Source: Geomonas sp. RF6
GTDB lineage: Bacteria > Desulfobacterota > Desulfuromonadia > Geobacterales > Geobacteraceae
NCBI RefSeq assembly: GCF_021044625.1
Contig: NZ_CP087999.1
Coordinates: forward strand, 3,803,001-3,867,000
DNA length: 64,000 nucleotides
Direction: 5' to 3'
Shown here: positions 53,269 through 60,980 of the stretch, piece by piece
Position numbering within the stretch: the stretch's first letter is position 1
Layout: each line of letters opens with the position of its first letter
Made by a program: the position numbers and the translations under genes
The notes under the pieces: model-generated
What the model was told of the DNA's origin: nothing
Database searches by the model: none
The model's input: the letters and a program-made list of their open reading frames with translations, nothing else

Positions 53269-53298
53269 GGGTTATGGCTTAGGCCGTAACCCTTTTTT
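53269..53298 (+). terminator. Original tRNA-Arg terminator, now displaced
   Basis: GGGTTATGGC-TTAG-GCCGTAACCC plus six T. It is the counterpart of 19,129-19,159 and probably the ancestral chromosomal copy. Confidence 0.9.
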
Positions 53299-53301
53299 GT
53301 T

Positions 53302-53795
53302 GTGCGCCCGGCAGGGCGCGTGGCGCGCACGCGCCATCCTGTCAGCCGTGGTGGCGGACAGGTGACTTGGAGGTGAAAGTCCTCTACGGACCCTGATGGT
53401 GGGAACCGTTAGCCGAACGGCAAGGGTGTCCGGGGCGACCCGGAATCTGCAGGAAGCAGGCAAAGCCCCGGCCTGACGAACAGGAATCGCATACGAGGCA
53501 GTCGCATCTGGGCGAGAAGGCAATGATCTTCGAAGCCCGATAACCATCCGGGAAGATACGGCTGTATATTCGGCGGGTATATGGGGTGAAGGTCGCGCGC
53601 ATTACCCGGGGAGGTCTGCCGTCCCGCACTAGGCGAAATCCCGGAGCAGGGCGACCTGGAGACAGGTTGCCCCATGTTCGGCAGAAGTCAGCAGAGGCCA
53701 TATGAGCCGGAGTAACCAACCGGCAAAGGGCTGAACACGTTGGAACGGACAGAGCCTGGAGTTTCGATGACGCGAAGGAGGGCAAAAGCCTCGGT
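53302..53795 (+). mobile_element. Group II intron remnant, 5' part only
   Basis: It begins GTGCGCCCGG, the usual group II 5' consensus, and continues with about 490 nt of GC-rich, paired sequence without long frames, as in domain I-IV RNA. The last 60 nt could be the first codons of the intron-encoded protein. It starts three bases after the T run of a terminator hairpin, the preferred target of class IIC introns. The 3' part, including reverse transcriptase and domains V-VI, is missing; an IS30 remnant follows. Confidence 0.6.
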
Positions 53796-53808
53796 TGTGA
53801 ACCTGAAT

Positions 53809-54237
53809 TCAAGTTGTAAGTGCACCACGCACTGATGTTCGCAGAACTTCGGCAGGCGTCCGGTAGGCGAGGCACTTTCTAGGTCGTTCGTTCACCTGTC
53901 TGACGATCAGGTCCAGTTCTTCGTCTGAGACCTTCCGGAAGTCGAACCCTTTCGGAAAGTACTGTCTCAAGATCCCGTTGGTATTTTCGTTGGTGCCCCG
54001 CTGCCAGGCAGCGTAAGGATCTGCAAAATACACGGTCAAACCTGTCTTGGCTTCCAGTTCTTTGAATTGCGAGAATTCGCTGCCGTTATCCACGGTTAGG
54101 GTCTGGCGAAGTCTGCGAGGAAGGCGCTGGAAGGATCTGGCACTTTCCTCCGTCATCGTCGCAGCCTTTCTGTCTGCGAGCCTCGCAGCCACTAAAAAAC
54201 GCGTTTTCCGCTCGACGTATGTAGCAGGTGGATTCTA
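53809..54237 (-). pseudogene. IS30-family transposase, C-terminal remnant
   Basis: On the minus strand the frame is open from an in-frame TAG at about 54,238 to the stop at 53,809. It shows the IS30 DDE core end: ATYVERKTRFLVAARLADRK, LTVDNGSEFSQFKELE, VYFADPYAAWQRGTNENTNG, and QVNERPRKCLAYRTPAEVL. About 140 residues remain of the usual 320-380, with helix-turn-helix and first catalytic Asp gone, so it is inactive. The remnant is bracketed by 12-bp direct repeats (TAAGTGCACCAC at 53,817 and 54,242). Confidence 0.85.
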
Positions 54238-54256
54238 TTCTTAAGTGCACCACCTG

Positions 54257-54336
54257 AGGGGTCAGGTCTGGACATTGACACGTCCTGGTAAGTCTGTGAG
54301 AAGCGTTCGATTTTTCCAAGTCCAGACCTGACCCCT
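54257..54336. repeat. Inverted repeat of the GGGGTCAGGTCT family
   Basis: AGGGGTCAGGTCTGGA (54,257-54,272) and its exact inverse at 54,321-54,336, 48 bp apart. The core GGGGTCAGGTCT recurs in the palindrome at 56,773-56,824. Confidence 0.8.
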
Positions 54337-54445
54337 CGATTGCTGACACCTCGATTGCTCTTGATTGCTTCGATTGCTCTAAAGCAAGATGAGGGCGCCA
54401 TTGGGCATGGCAACGAGGTTGCGCGACCTGCCGTTACCGACCACT

Positions 54446-54484
54446 AAAAAGGGGCCACAGATGATATGTGTGGCCCCTTTTTTG
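54446..54484. terminator. Bidirectional terminator after the lipoprotein hydrolase gene
   Basis: GGGGCCACA (54,451-54,459) pairs with TGTGGCCCC (54,469-54,477), flanked by five A and seven T, so it works in both directions. Confidence 0.88.
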
Positions 54485-54509
54485 ATTTCCAAGGGGGAAA
54501 GCGCCGGAT

Positions 54510-55853
54510 CTACTGCTTGAAGCTGTCCAGCCATCGCCACCCGTTACTCAGCTCGGGGACGGCGGCAGAGAAGTGCACTGTCTGCACGGGGTTGTCGGAG
54601 ATGCTGATGGTTGCCGGCTCCGCAACGAGTGATACCCATTGCTTCGCGCCGGCGGTGCTGAAGGCATTGAAGGCTACTTGTGAGTTGGCGAAGGGAACCA
54701 GGTCATCTTCTCGGTGGTGTATCATCCTCATCGGCACGTTCGGAGCCCAGCCGCGGTAGGAGTCATTCTCCCTCAGGATCGAGACCACCTGGCTTGTGTC
54801 GCTGGCGAGCTGGTCTATGAACTGCTGGGTCAGGCTGCTCTTTGGCACGATCAGCTGTACAGGGCTGAAGCTCATTCCCATCGCCTTGCTGATATCCTCC
54901 GACCGAGTGTTGCCGTTTACCAGCGCTGCGATAGTTGGATCCTTCAGCGCGAATGCGGGGCTGAAAACATTCGTCACCGATCCGTAGGCGTAGTTGTAGC
55001 CCGTCAGCAGGAACGGAACGAAGTAAGGGGCTTTGAACGGGGCATCGGACAGGATGACTGCGCGCATCGTGCCGGAGAGGTCGTGAGGGCCGGAAAGGGG
55101 GGCGGAGGCGGTGACAGGGAACTCCGCTGCGTGATTCAGCTGTAACTGTCGGGTCGCAACCATTGTTACGTACCCCCCCTCTGAATATCCCATAAGGAAG
55201 AGCTGGCTGTTCCAGGTGCAGGGGGCACTGCTCCCCGTGATGATGTCGCGGCTTGCCCTCAGCATGTCGATCACCTGCTGGGCCAGCGAGGCGCCATGGA
55301 CGGCAGGGTGGGGATCTGTATTGTCTCCCATCCCTTCATAGTCCGGCATGGCTACGGCATAGCCTGTTGAGGCTATCGCCGCTGCAACCATCACTTCGGG
55401 GTAATCGGTAGGCCTGTCCCGGTGCAGCAGGTACTGGGACGGTGAGAAGGGGCGGTATGTTTCGGTCGCGTGCTGGTACATGAGGATTGGCACTGACGGT
55501 TTCGAATTTGAGCGCTGCGGAAGGATAAGCAGGCCGGTCATGCTGTGCAACTGGCCGTCGGCGCCGGTGGACTGATAGGTCACCTTCCGCATCTCCAGAT
55601 CATAGCTTGCACTGGAGAGCAAGCTGCCGAAGCTGGTGATGAAACTGGTCCAGTCCCACCCCTTTAATGCGGCGTCTGTCTGCTGCTGAATGCTGTTGCT
55701 GATGCTGGTGAGCAGGGCACCGGCGTTTATGTTGACCGTGCCGCCGTTTTCCGACGATGATGATGAGGAGGAGGACCCACAGCCTGTGGTGAAGAGGGTG
55801 ATGGCGACAACTGCCACGTGGAATGCGCGCCTGATGCCAGGTGAGCTGGTCAT
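54510..55853 (-). CDS. Alpha/beta hydrolase lipoprotein (secretory lipase-like)
   Basis: 447 aa from ATG 55,853 with AGGAGG 8 bases upstream. Residues 1-24 are a signal sequence ending in a lipobox-like TTGC (Cys25), followed by a serine-rich linker, so the protein is probably an outer-membrane or periplasmic lipoprotein. Catalytic serine in LFLMGYSEGGYVTM (GxSxG); the His/Asp pair is probably in RMIHHREDDLVPF near the C-terminus. VAMPDYEGMGDN and GLLILPQ resemble secretory lipases and feruloyl-esterase-like hydrolases. Substrate unknown. Monocistronic, ending at a strong terminator. Confidence 0.85.
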   Translation of the reverse strand: MTSSPGIRRAFHVAVVAITLFTTGCGSSSSSSSSENGGTVNINAGALLTSISNSIQQQTDAALKGWDWTSFITSFGSLLSSASYDLEMRKVTYQSTGADGQLHSMTGLLILPQRSNSKPSVPILMYQHATETYRPFSPSQYLLHRDRPTDYPEVMVAAAIASTGYAVAMPDYEGMGDNTDPHPAVHGASLAQQVIDMLRASRDIITGSSAPCTWNSQLFLMGYSEGGYVTMVATRQLQLNHAAEFPVTASAPLSGPHDLSGTMRAVILSDAPFKAPYFVPFLLTGYNYAYGSVTNVFSPAFALKDPTIAALVNGNTRSEDISKAMGMSFSPVQLIVPKSSLTQQFIDQLASDTSQVVSILRENDSYRGWAPNVPMRMIHHREDDLVPFANSQVAFNAFSTAGAKQWVSLVAEPATISISDNPVQTVHFSAAVPELSNGWRWLDSFKQ

Positions 55854-56162
55854 GACTGTTTCCTCCTGAGTACGGCGGATGGGATAGCTGCTCAATGCCA
55901 ACACTCAGTATATCCCGCGGAGTCATAACGGCATCATTACCTCCTGCCATTGAAGATTTTTCCCGCTGCGCACGCATAGCACGATCCCTCTGCCAGTCTT
56001 CTCAAGATACAGATAGATCGCACCTTTTTAAATCACTTCAGCAGCCCTGCAAGGTTTTCGGGGCTGTCAGCGGAGAGTTTTCTATTTCCTTCCCTTTCGA
56101 ATATGATATTAAATCTCCCGACTGTCAGAAGCTCAAGGCCCTTTTGGGGGAGGTCACTGCCT
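55854..56162. other. Gap between divergent genes
   Basis: It contains the divergent promoters for 55,853 (leftward) and 56,163 (rightward). No gene or repeat recognised. Confidence 0.4.
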
Positions 56163-56468
56163 ATGAAATGGAAGGGACAGCAGAAAGCGAGGATGGTGCA
56201 TGGTGTCGCCTGGTACAGCCCGGATCAGTGGGAACGGCTTCTGGAGATTTCCGATGATCGGGACGTGCTTGAGAAGACGTATGCGGAGTGGGAGCGCTTT
56301 GCAATGCGGGCAATGAAGGACTTGACCCGGCAGGGACTCTCGCTGAAAAAGGTGCCGGTGGATTTAGACTTGCTCCTGGCGTGGTGTCAGAGACAGAATG
56401 TACCGATAGATGGTGCCGCACGGTCTCTATTTGTAGCGGCGAAAATGAAGGAGGCCGACAAAGGATAG
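56163..56468 (+). CDS. Conserved small protein, unknown
   Basis: 101 aa from ATG 56,163 with GGGGGAGG about 10 bases upstream. It has a tryptophan-rich pattern: VAWYSPDQWERLLEISDDRD, LEKTYAEWERFAMRAMKDL, VDLDLLLAWCQRQNVPIDGA. I recall uncharacterised proteins of this form in Geobacter genomes, but no function is known. Soluble, helical. The next frame downstream is a broken gene. Confidence 0.65.
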   Translation: MKWKGQQKARMVHGVAWYSPDQWERLLEISDDRDVLEKTYAEWERFAMRAMKDLTRQGLSLKKVPVDLDLLLAWCQRQNVPIDGAARSLFVAAKMKEADKG

Positions 56469-56489
56469 CCTGGCGGCGCGGTCGAATCT

Positions 56490-56772
56490 ATGGAAGGGGG
56501 TGGGGACTTGCCACTAAGTGTGAGGCAAATCGAGCGGGAGAAGCGGACTATCCTGCACATGGTGCAGATCTACTGCGCCTGCCACCGGCATGTCGCATCG
56601 GGGATTTGTGCGGAGTGTACTGCTGTCGTGCGCTAGCGCTACCAGCGCATAGAGGCGTGCCCGTACCTTGGCGGAAGGAAGGCGGCGTGCGGGGTGTGCC
56701 GTTCCAACTTTTTCCAGCACGAGATGCGTCAGCAGTTCGCCCGGATCATGCGGGAGAGCGGGCCCCTGCAAA
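56490..56772 (+). pseudogene. YgbA-like (nitrous-oxide-stimulated promoter family) gene with in-frame amber codon
   Basis: Read from ATG 56,490 the frame gives IEREKRTILHMVQIYCACHR and GICAECTAVVR, a TAG at 56,634-56,636, then in the same frame RYQRIEACPYLGGRKAACGV and FQHEMRQQFARIMRESGPL. Both halves together match the small cysteine-rich YgbA family (CxxC pairs, EC, final R..MRxSGP). The single stop breaks it, and the C-terminus runs straight into a palindromic repeat at 56,773. It is either a recent pseudogene or read through at low level. YgbA is linked to nitrosative stress. Confidence 0.65.
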
Positions 56773-56824
56773 AACCTTATAATTCAAGACCTGACCCCGG
56801 GGTCAGGTCTTGAATTATAAGGTT
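56773..56824. repeat. Perfect 52-bp palindrome
   Basis: Left arm 56,773-56,798 and right arm 56,799-56,824 are exact inverses without a spacer. The centre is GACCCCGGGGTC; the arms contain TTATAATTCAAGACCTGACC. It shares the AGACCTGACCCC core with 54,257-54,336. Confidence 0.95.
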
Positions 56825-56999
56825 CTGTAACGCATGTGGCTTCGCCATCCGATCCTGACCTGACGCTTGCCCACTTCCGCGATGCGGTCCGTGGCGGCAG
56901 GGGAGGGGGTGCCCACCAATAGGGGGAGCGGGATAGGCCCCGGCACCTTTCCGATTTCGGCGGTACCCTGACTGCCACCTTGTGCCGGAAACGCTTCGC
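56825..56999. repeat. Gap with a REP-like copy
   Basis: It contains nothing recognised except GCCGGAAACGCTTCGCTTAT followed by TCCGGCCGACA (about 56,981-57,012), the inverse of the REP in the rpoS-apt gap; this unit runs into the last codons of the next gene. Confidence 0.6.
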
Positions 57000-59249
57000 T
57001 TATTCCGGCCGACATTGTTCCCTTCTCTTGAGGACGGGGCACTGCCCGATGAATTCGGTGCGCTGCTGGGGGGAACGGAATTTCAGCGGCTCCATCATCA
57101 GTCCCACCTGCTCCGCAAAGCTTACTGCGCCTGCAAAGATGGCCGCTACGGAGCCGTCGTCAGCGCTCTCGGTCTCCGGTTTGTACACTGTCGTCTTTCC
57201 GCTCTGCTTCCCATGCAGCGCCACGTATATCCGCACTCCACTTCCCTCCTTCACGGAGCAGATGAATCCCTGGCAGCTTTCCTGTCCCTTGCCGTCCGGC
57301 GCGATGCTGGCGAAGTTGGTGGAGCGGTGCACCTCGACCACGTCGTCTGGTGCCTCGTACTCGATTGCTGTACGGCCCCGCTCCAGGAGGAAGAGTACAG
57401 GCGCTCCTCCCTCTTCGGAAAAGGAGGGGAAAAAGGAGCCGCCATCCGGTGCGGAGAAGTCGGCGGCCTCGGGGGGGAGCAGCACGGGCATGGCGGGCAT
57501 CGCGGAGAGCCATTCACCAGCTCCCGCCGGCTCGACGAATGCGTGGTAGCGATCACCGCCCCCTGCCGCTTCGGTTGCAGACGCCTCTTCCTTGCCGAGT
57601 ATGCCGGATGGACTCTCCGGCGGCGCAGTCGCTGCACCTTGCTGCCGCTGCATCTGGTCGAGGAGCCGTTGTGACTCTTCAAGCTCTGCCTCGATCTTTT
57701 CCAGGCGCTGCGACCGCTCGGCGGCGGCCTCGTGCAGCGTCTCCTGTCCCGCGCGAAGCGCCGCGATCTCCACACGCAGCGCTTCCAGTTCGGCGTCTTT
57801 GGCTGAGGCCTCTTCCTGGAGCTTCCGGAGTCGCGACAGCGCTGCGGCACGTTCTTTGGTTAACGCCGCCACTGTCTCCCGCAGGGTATCGGTTCCGGCA
57901 CTGGCCGTTTCCTTCTCTGCTGTGATCTCCGTTGCTCTCTTCACTGCGGCATCGCGCTCGACGGCGAGATCCGCAGCTTCCTGCTTCGCGGTTGCTGCAG
58001 CGCTCGCCAGCGCCGCGTTCTCCTGCTCGAGCTCCTTGTTACGCCGCTCCGTCTCGTCACGCTCCGTGCGGAGAAGGGCGGCCTCTTCCTGCAGGACCGT
58101 CAGCTCTGATGAAGTGCCTTCAAAGTGGAGCACCGACTGAGCCAGCTTGTCCCTTTCCTCTGTCAGGGCCTTCCTTTCGCGTTCCGCCTTTTCGAGCTCC
58201 GCCGCCATGTGCGCCTGGCCTGCCGATACTTCCTGCACCTTTGCCGATAGAGCTTGGTTCTCCGCCGTCACGGCCTCGAGCGAATCTCGCAGGTCCGATA
58301 TGAGTTTCGCCGTTGCCCCTTCCTGCTCCACGCGGTGCCGTGTTTCCTCGACGAATGCCTTGTTGCAGCGGTCGGCATCGACGCGCTGCCGGGCAAGAAG
58401 AGCGGCCTCTTCGCGTAGTGCCGTCGTCTCAGCGGAAACCTCTTCGAGACGCTGCGCCAGCTTCTCCCTTTCCGCCGCCAGTTGAAGGTTTGCCGCCTGC
58501 GCGCTGGTGAGCTCCGCGGCTGAGGTCTGCTGAAGTGCGGAGAGGTTATGCACCTGCGCCGACAGGTCATCCCTCTCCGAGCCCACTTTCTCCAGTTCCT
58601 TTCTGAGTTCCTCCAGGGCCTGCGCCGACCTCTCCTGCTCGGATTCCTTCTTTTCTTCGGCGAGAAGTGCGAGCGTTGCTACCGTTGCCAGCGTTTCCAC
58701 GGCTGCAGCCGCTGCACCGGCGGCAACCGGGGCAATGGCTGCGACCGCTCCCGCGGGTACCGGTGCCGCAGATGGCGGAGATATCGGTGCCGATTGTGGT
58801 GCTGGTGGGACGACTTCTGAGATATCCTGGGGCGAGGCGTATGGGGCGTCCTTCACCCGCTCGTTCTTCGCGAAAGTCCGCGGTGGAGTGAATATCTTCA
58901 GCCCCTGCAGCACGACCTCCCGCAGCGCGGGGCTGTAGTCGAGATTGACGGGCTCCAGCGCAAATCCCATCGACCGGGCAAATCCGATCCCTTCCTCCAC
59001 AGATTCGCCGTAGTTCTTCACGCTTTCATTCGCGCCGGTCCTGGTGTAGATGACGCTCTCACCATGCCGGGAGGTGAACGCAACATACACCTGCACTTTC
59101 GTCTTCTTCTTTACCGCGCAGACGTACGCGGTCCTCTTCTCCGGCTTCGAGCCGTTCAGGGAGACGGAGAGAGGGTCCGATTGAAAGATCTCCAGTACAT
59201 CCGACTCCGCTTCTTCTATCCACTTCAGTGCGGTATTCAGCGCAAACAT
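57000..59249 (-). CDS. Large coiled-coil protein with duplicated end domains, under riboswitch control
   Basis: 749 aa from ATG 59,249 with AGGGA upstream. Residues about 35-115 (AYVCAVKKKTKVQVYVAFTS ... EEGIGFARSMGFALEPVNLD) and about 640-735 (GFICSVKEGSGVRIYVALHG ... AGAVSFAEQVGLMMEPLKFR) are copies of one domain of unknown type. Between them lie a Pro/Ala-rich linker (150-190) and about 330 residues of coiled coil (200-560, many EE/RR heptads). No signal peptide or membrane segment. It may be a cytoplasmic scaffold or filament. A GEMM-I riboswitch with terminator lies in its leader, so a cyclic dinucleotide should control its expression. Confidence 0.7.
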   Translation of the reverse strand: MFALNTALKWIEEAESDVLEIFQSDPLSVSLNGSKPEKRTAYVCAVKKKTKVQVYVAFTSRHGESVIYTRTGANESVKNYGESVEEGIGFARSMGFALEPVNLDYSPALREVVLQGLKIFTPPRTFAKNERVKDAPYASPQDISEVVPPAPQSAPISPPSAAPVPAGAVAAIAPVAAGAAAAAVETLATVATLALLAEEKKESEQERSAQALEELRKELEKVGSERDDLSAQVHNLSALQQTSAAELTSAQAANLQLAAEREKLAQRLEEVSAETTALREEAALLARQRVDADRCNKAFVEETRHRVEQEGATAKLISDLRDSLEAVTAENQALSAKVQEVSAGQAHMAAELEKAERERKALTEERDKLAQSVLHFEGTSSELTVLQEEAALLRTERDETERRNKELEQENAALASAAATAKQEAADLAVERDAAVKRATEITAEKETASAGTDTLRETVAALTKERAAALSRLRKLQEEASAKDAELEALRVEIAALRAGQETLHEAAAERSQRLEKIEAELEESQRLLDQMQRQQGAATAPPESPSGILGKEEASATEAAGGGDRYHAFVEPAGAGEWLSAMPAMPVLLPPEAADFSAPDGGSFFPSFSEEGGAPVLFLLERGRTAIEYEAPDDVVEVHRSTNFASIAPDGKGQESCQGFICSVKEGSGVRIYVALHGKQSGKTTVYKPETESADDGSVAAIFAGAVSFAEQVGLMMEPLKFRSPQQRTEFIGQCPVLKRREQCRPE

Positions 59250-59291
59250 GACGCTCCCTAGGCAAGTCAGCCTATGTAACGGTTCCGGCGC

Positions 59292-59333
59292 AAAAAAACC
59301 GGGTTGCCGCAAATGATATTTCGGCAACCCGGC
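59292..59333 (-). terminator. Riboswitch expression platform: terminator in the leader of the coiled-coil gene
   Basis: Minus strand GCCGGGTTGCCG ... CGGCAACCCGG followed by TTTTTTT (59,298-59,292). Its 5' arm is the 3' part of the GEMM aptamer, so aptamer folding and termination exclude each other. Confidence 0.88.
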
Positions 59334-59398
59334 TGTCTGACGTGAGACCCGTGGGCTTTCCGCCCCACCCTCGCGGATGGTTTAGTATTGTCGTGTAT
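59322..59398 (-). promoter_or_regulatory. GEMM-I type cyclic dinucleotide riboswitch, copy 1
   Basis: Minus strand: ACCATCCGCGAGGGTGGGGC, then GGAAAGCC, a variable hairpin, GACAGCCGGGTTGCCGA. This is the GEMM-I pattern with a GNRA-type tetraloop and tetraloop receptor. The aptamer's 3' strand is the 5' arm of the terminator. In Geobacter many GEMM-I RNAs respond to 3',3'-cGAMP rather than c-di-GMP; the base before the junction appears to be A rather than G, which favours cGAMP, but this is an alignment by eye. Confidence 0.82.
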
Positions 59399-59419
59399 CT
59401 GAATGTTATGTGGGTGCCA

Positions 59420-59447
59420 AATATAGCAAAGGGGGAGCAGAATGCAA
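59420..59447 (-). promoter_or_regulatory. Promoter of riboswitch copy 1 transcript
   Basis: Minus strand TTGCAT (59,447-59,442), 16-bp spacer, TATATT (59,425-59,420), about 20 bases before the aptamer. Confidence 0.6.
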
Positions 59448-59701
59448 TAGAGATTTCGCTCCGATCTCTGCCACTTAGGGCGCCTCTAACCCTTCGGGAT
59501 GAGACGGTGCGTAGGGGCGGGAAAAACTTCTTTCGGAGCAGATCGCGCGCAGTGGCCGTGACAGCTTCCTGACAAAAAGTGAATTGTTGCTAAAGTATGG
59601 CATAGTAAGTGGCATCCAATCTTCGCCCACACTCTCAGAAGGATGCATGTCACCACTGCAGCAGCTTTCAATGAGAGCGTCTGCGCCAACAGGAGTTACT
59701 C

Positions 59702-60535
59702 GTGGAGATGAACAACCTGGCAAATCCGAAAGTTTCCCTCCTCTACGTCGAAGATGATCAGACGACGCAGGAAGTCGTGAGCGACGCCATTCGCAGGAGC
59801 TTTCCCACTCTGGACGTTCTTGTCGGGAAAACGGGGGAAGAGGGGCTTGAGCTTTTCGAGAGGCACCGTCCACAGATCGTCATCACCGACATCATGGTGC
59901 CGGGGATGAACGGGATGGAGATGGCAAAGCATGTGCGCGCCGAAAGCTCCACCGTGCTTATTATCGCCGCCACTGCCTACAACAATTCGGAATTCCTGCT
60001 CGACGCCATCAAGGTCGGTGTGACCCATTTTCTGCTCAAGCCGCTGGATCTCAACTCCCTGCTTCAGGCGGTACGCGAGTCCATTTCCAGGGTCGAGTTG
60101 GAGTGGGAGATGAAGGTGGAAAAGGAGCTTTTCTGGAAGCTGTCGCACGTTGTACAGCAGAGTCCCAGCAGCGTCATTGTCGCCAACGCGCGCGGCACCA
60201 TCGAATACGTGAACAGCAGGTTTGCGAGCGACAGCGGTTTTGCCGCGGAGGATATTCTCGGGCAGAGCCTGCGCCTCATCTTTTCCGAGGCGCGCCCCTT
60301 CGACAATTACGAGATTATCTGGAGCACCTTGAGACGCGGTCTGCACTGGCGTGGGCAGGTGCTGCGGCGCAGAAAGAACGGCGAGTTCCTCTTTCAGGAT
60401 GTCTGCATTTTCCCCCTTTCAGGTGACGGCGGCCTGATCACCCACTATGTAGCGGTGCTGGATGATGTCGCCAATCGTGCGGAAAGCAAGAGGGTCTGCC
60501 CGGTGAACACCTCGGCAAATGGCGCAGGAGCCTAG
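59702..60535 (+). CDS. Response regulator with REC and PAS domains, no output enzyme
   Basis: 277 aa from GTG 59,702 with AGGAG 6 bases upstream (an ATG at 59,708 is possible). REC domain 10-130: LLYVEDDQTT acidic pair, phospho-acceptor Asp63 in ITDIMVPG, Thr in AATAYNN, Lys in FLLKPLD. A linker helix leads to a PAS domain at about 145-260 (SSVIVANARGTIEYVNSRFA, GQVLRRRKNGEFLFQDVCIF). No kinase, GGDEF, EAL or DNA-binding domain follows, so it probably acts through protein contact. The kinase partner is not nearby. Confidence 0.88.
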   Translation: MEMNNLANPKVSLLYVEDDQTTQEVVSDAIRRSFPTLDVLVGKTGEEGLELFERHRPQIVITDIMVPGMNGMEMAKHVRAESSTVLIIAATAYNNSEFLLDAIKVGVTHFLLKPLDLNSLLQAVRESISRVELEWEMKVEKELFWKLSHVVQQSPSSVIVANARGTIEYVNSRFASDSGFAAEDILGQSLRLIFSEARPFDNYEIIWSTLRRGLHWRGQVLRRRKNGEFLFQDVCIFPLSGDGGLITHYVAVLDDVANRAESKRVCPVNTSANGAGA

Positions 60536-60584
60536 ATCTCCTGGCGTGCCCCTGATGGGGCTGTAATAATTCCATCGCAGGAGA

Positions 60585-60612
60585 GGCTCGTGGCCGCCAC
60601 CACGAGCCTTTT
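60585..60612 (+). terminator. Terminator of the REC-PAS gene
   Basis: GGCTCGTGG (60,585-60,593), loop, CCACGAGCC (60,600-60,608), TTTT. Confidence 0.85.
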
Positions 60613-60980
60613 CTGTGTGTGCAACTTGTCGTCGTCTGGCCAAGCCAGGGGAAAGTTGACCAATGAAGGGGCGCACGAGGCCTCGCGTCCCCCCTTTGCG
60701 AAGGTTCTTCCGGGAATCCTGGGGAAAGGCGCTAAGAGCATCCGGGGGCCCCCGCGCTGGAGCGTAGGCATCTTGCCTGCGATGGCGGCGCAGCCGCCAC
60801 AGACCACGCGGCTGGCGCCGCGGCTACAGGCTGGGAAGCCTGTGCTCCAGCGCCGCGCCACTAGCGTCCCCTCACGCCAACGGAAGGGGGTCGTTACGCT
60901 GAGTTCCCGGAATACCCAGAAGAACTTTTGTGAAGGGGACGCGAGGTCTTGTCGGTCAGTGCGCTTTTTGGGGAGTTCAT
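60613..60980. repeat. Gap with the dispersed repeat seen at 10,183
   Basis: No gene supported. Bases about 60,752-60,801 match 10,183-10,232 in inverse orientation. The extension to about 60,860 (GGCGCCGCGGCTACAGGCTG ... GCCTGTGCTCCAGCGCC) is a further imperfect palindrome of the same type. Confidence 0.65.

Noticed and set aside
19000-53300. Complete prophage or conjugative element
   Set aside because: No capsid, tail, portal, terminase, relaxase or type IV secretion gene was found; ArdC and RadC alone are not enough.
53384-53875. Minus-strand frames over the intron region
   Set aside because: They are antisense to structured group II intron RNA and lack ribosome binding sites; such frames over group II introns are common annotation errors.
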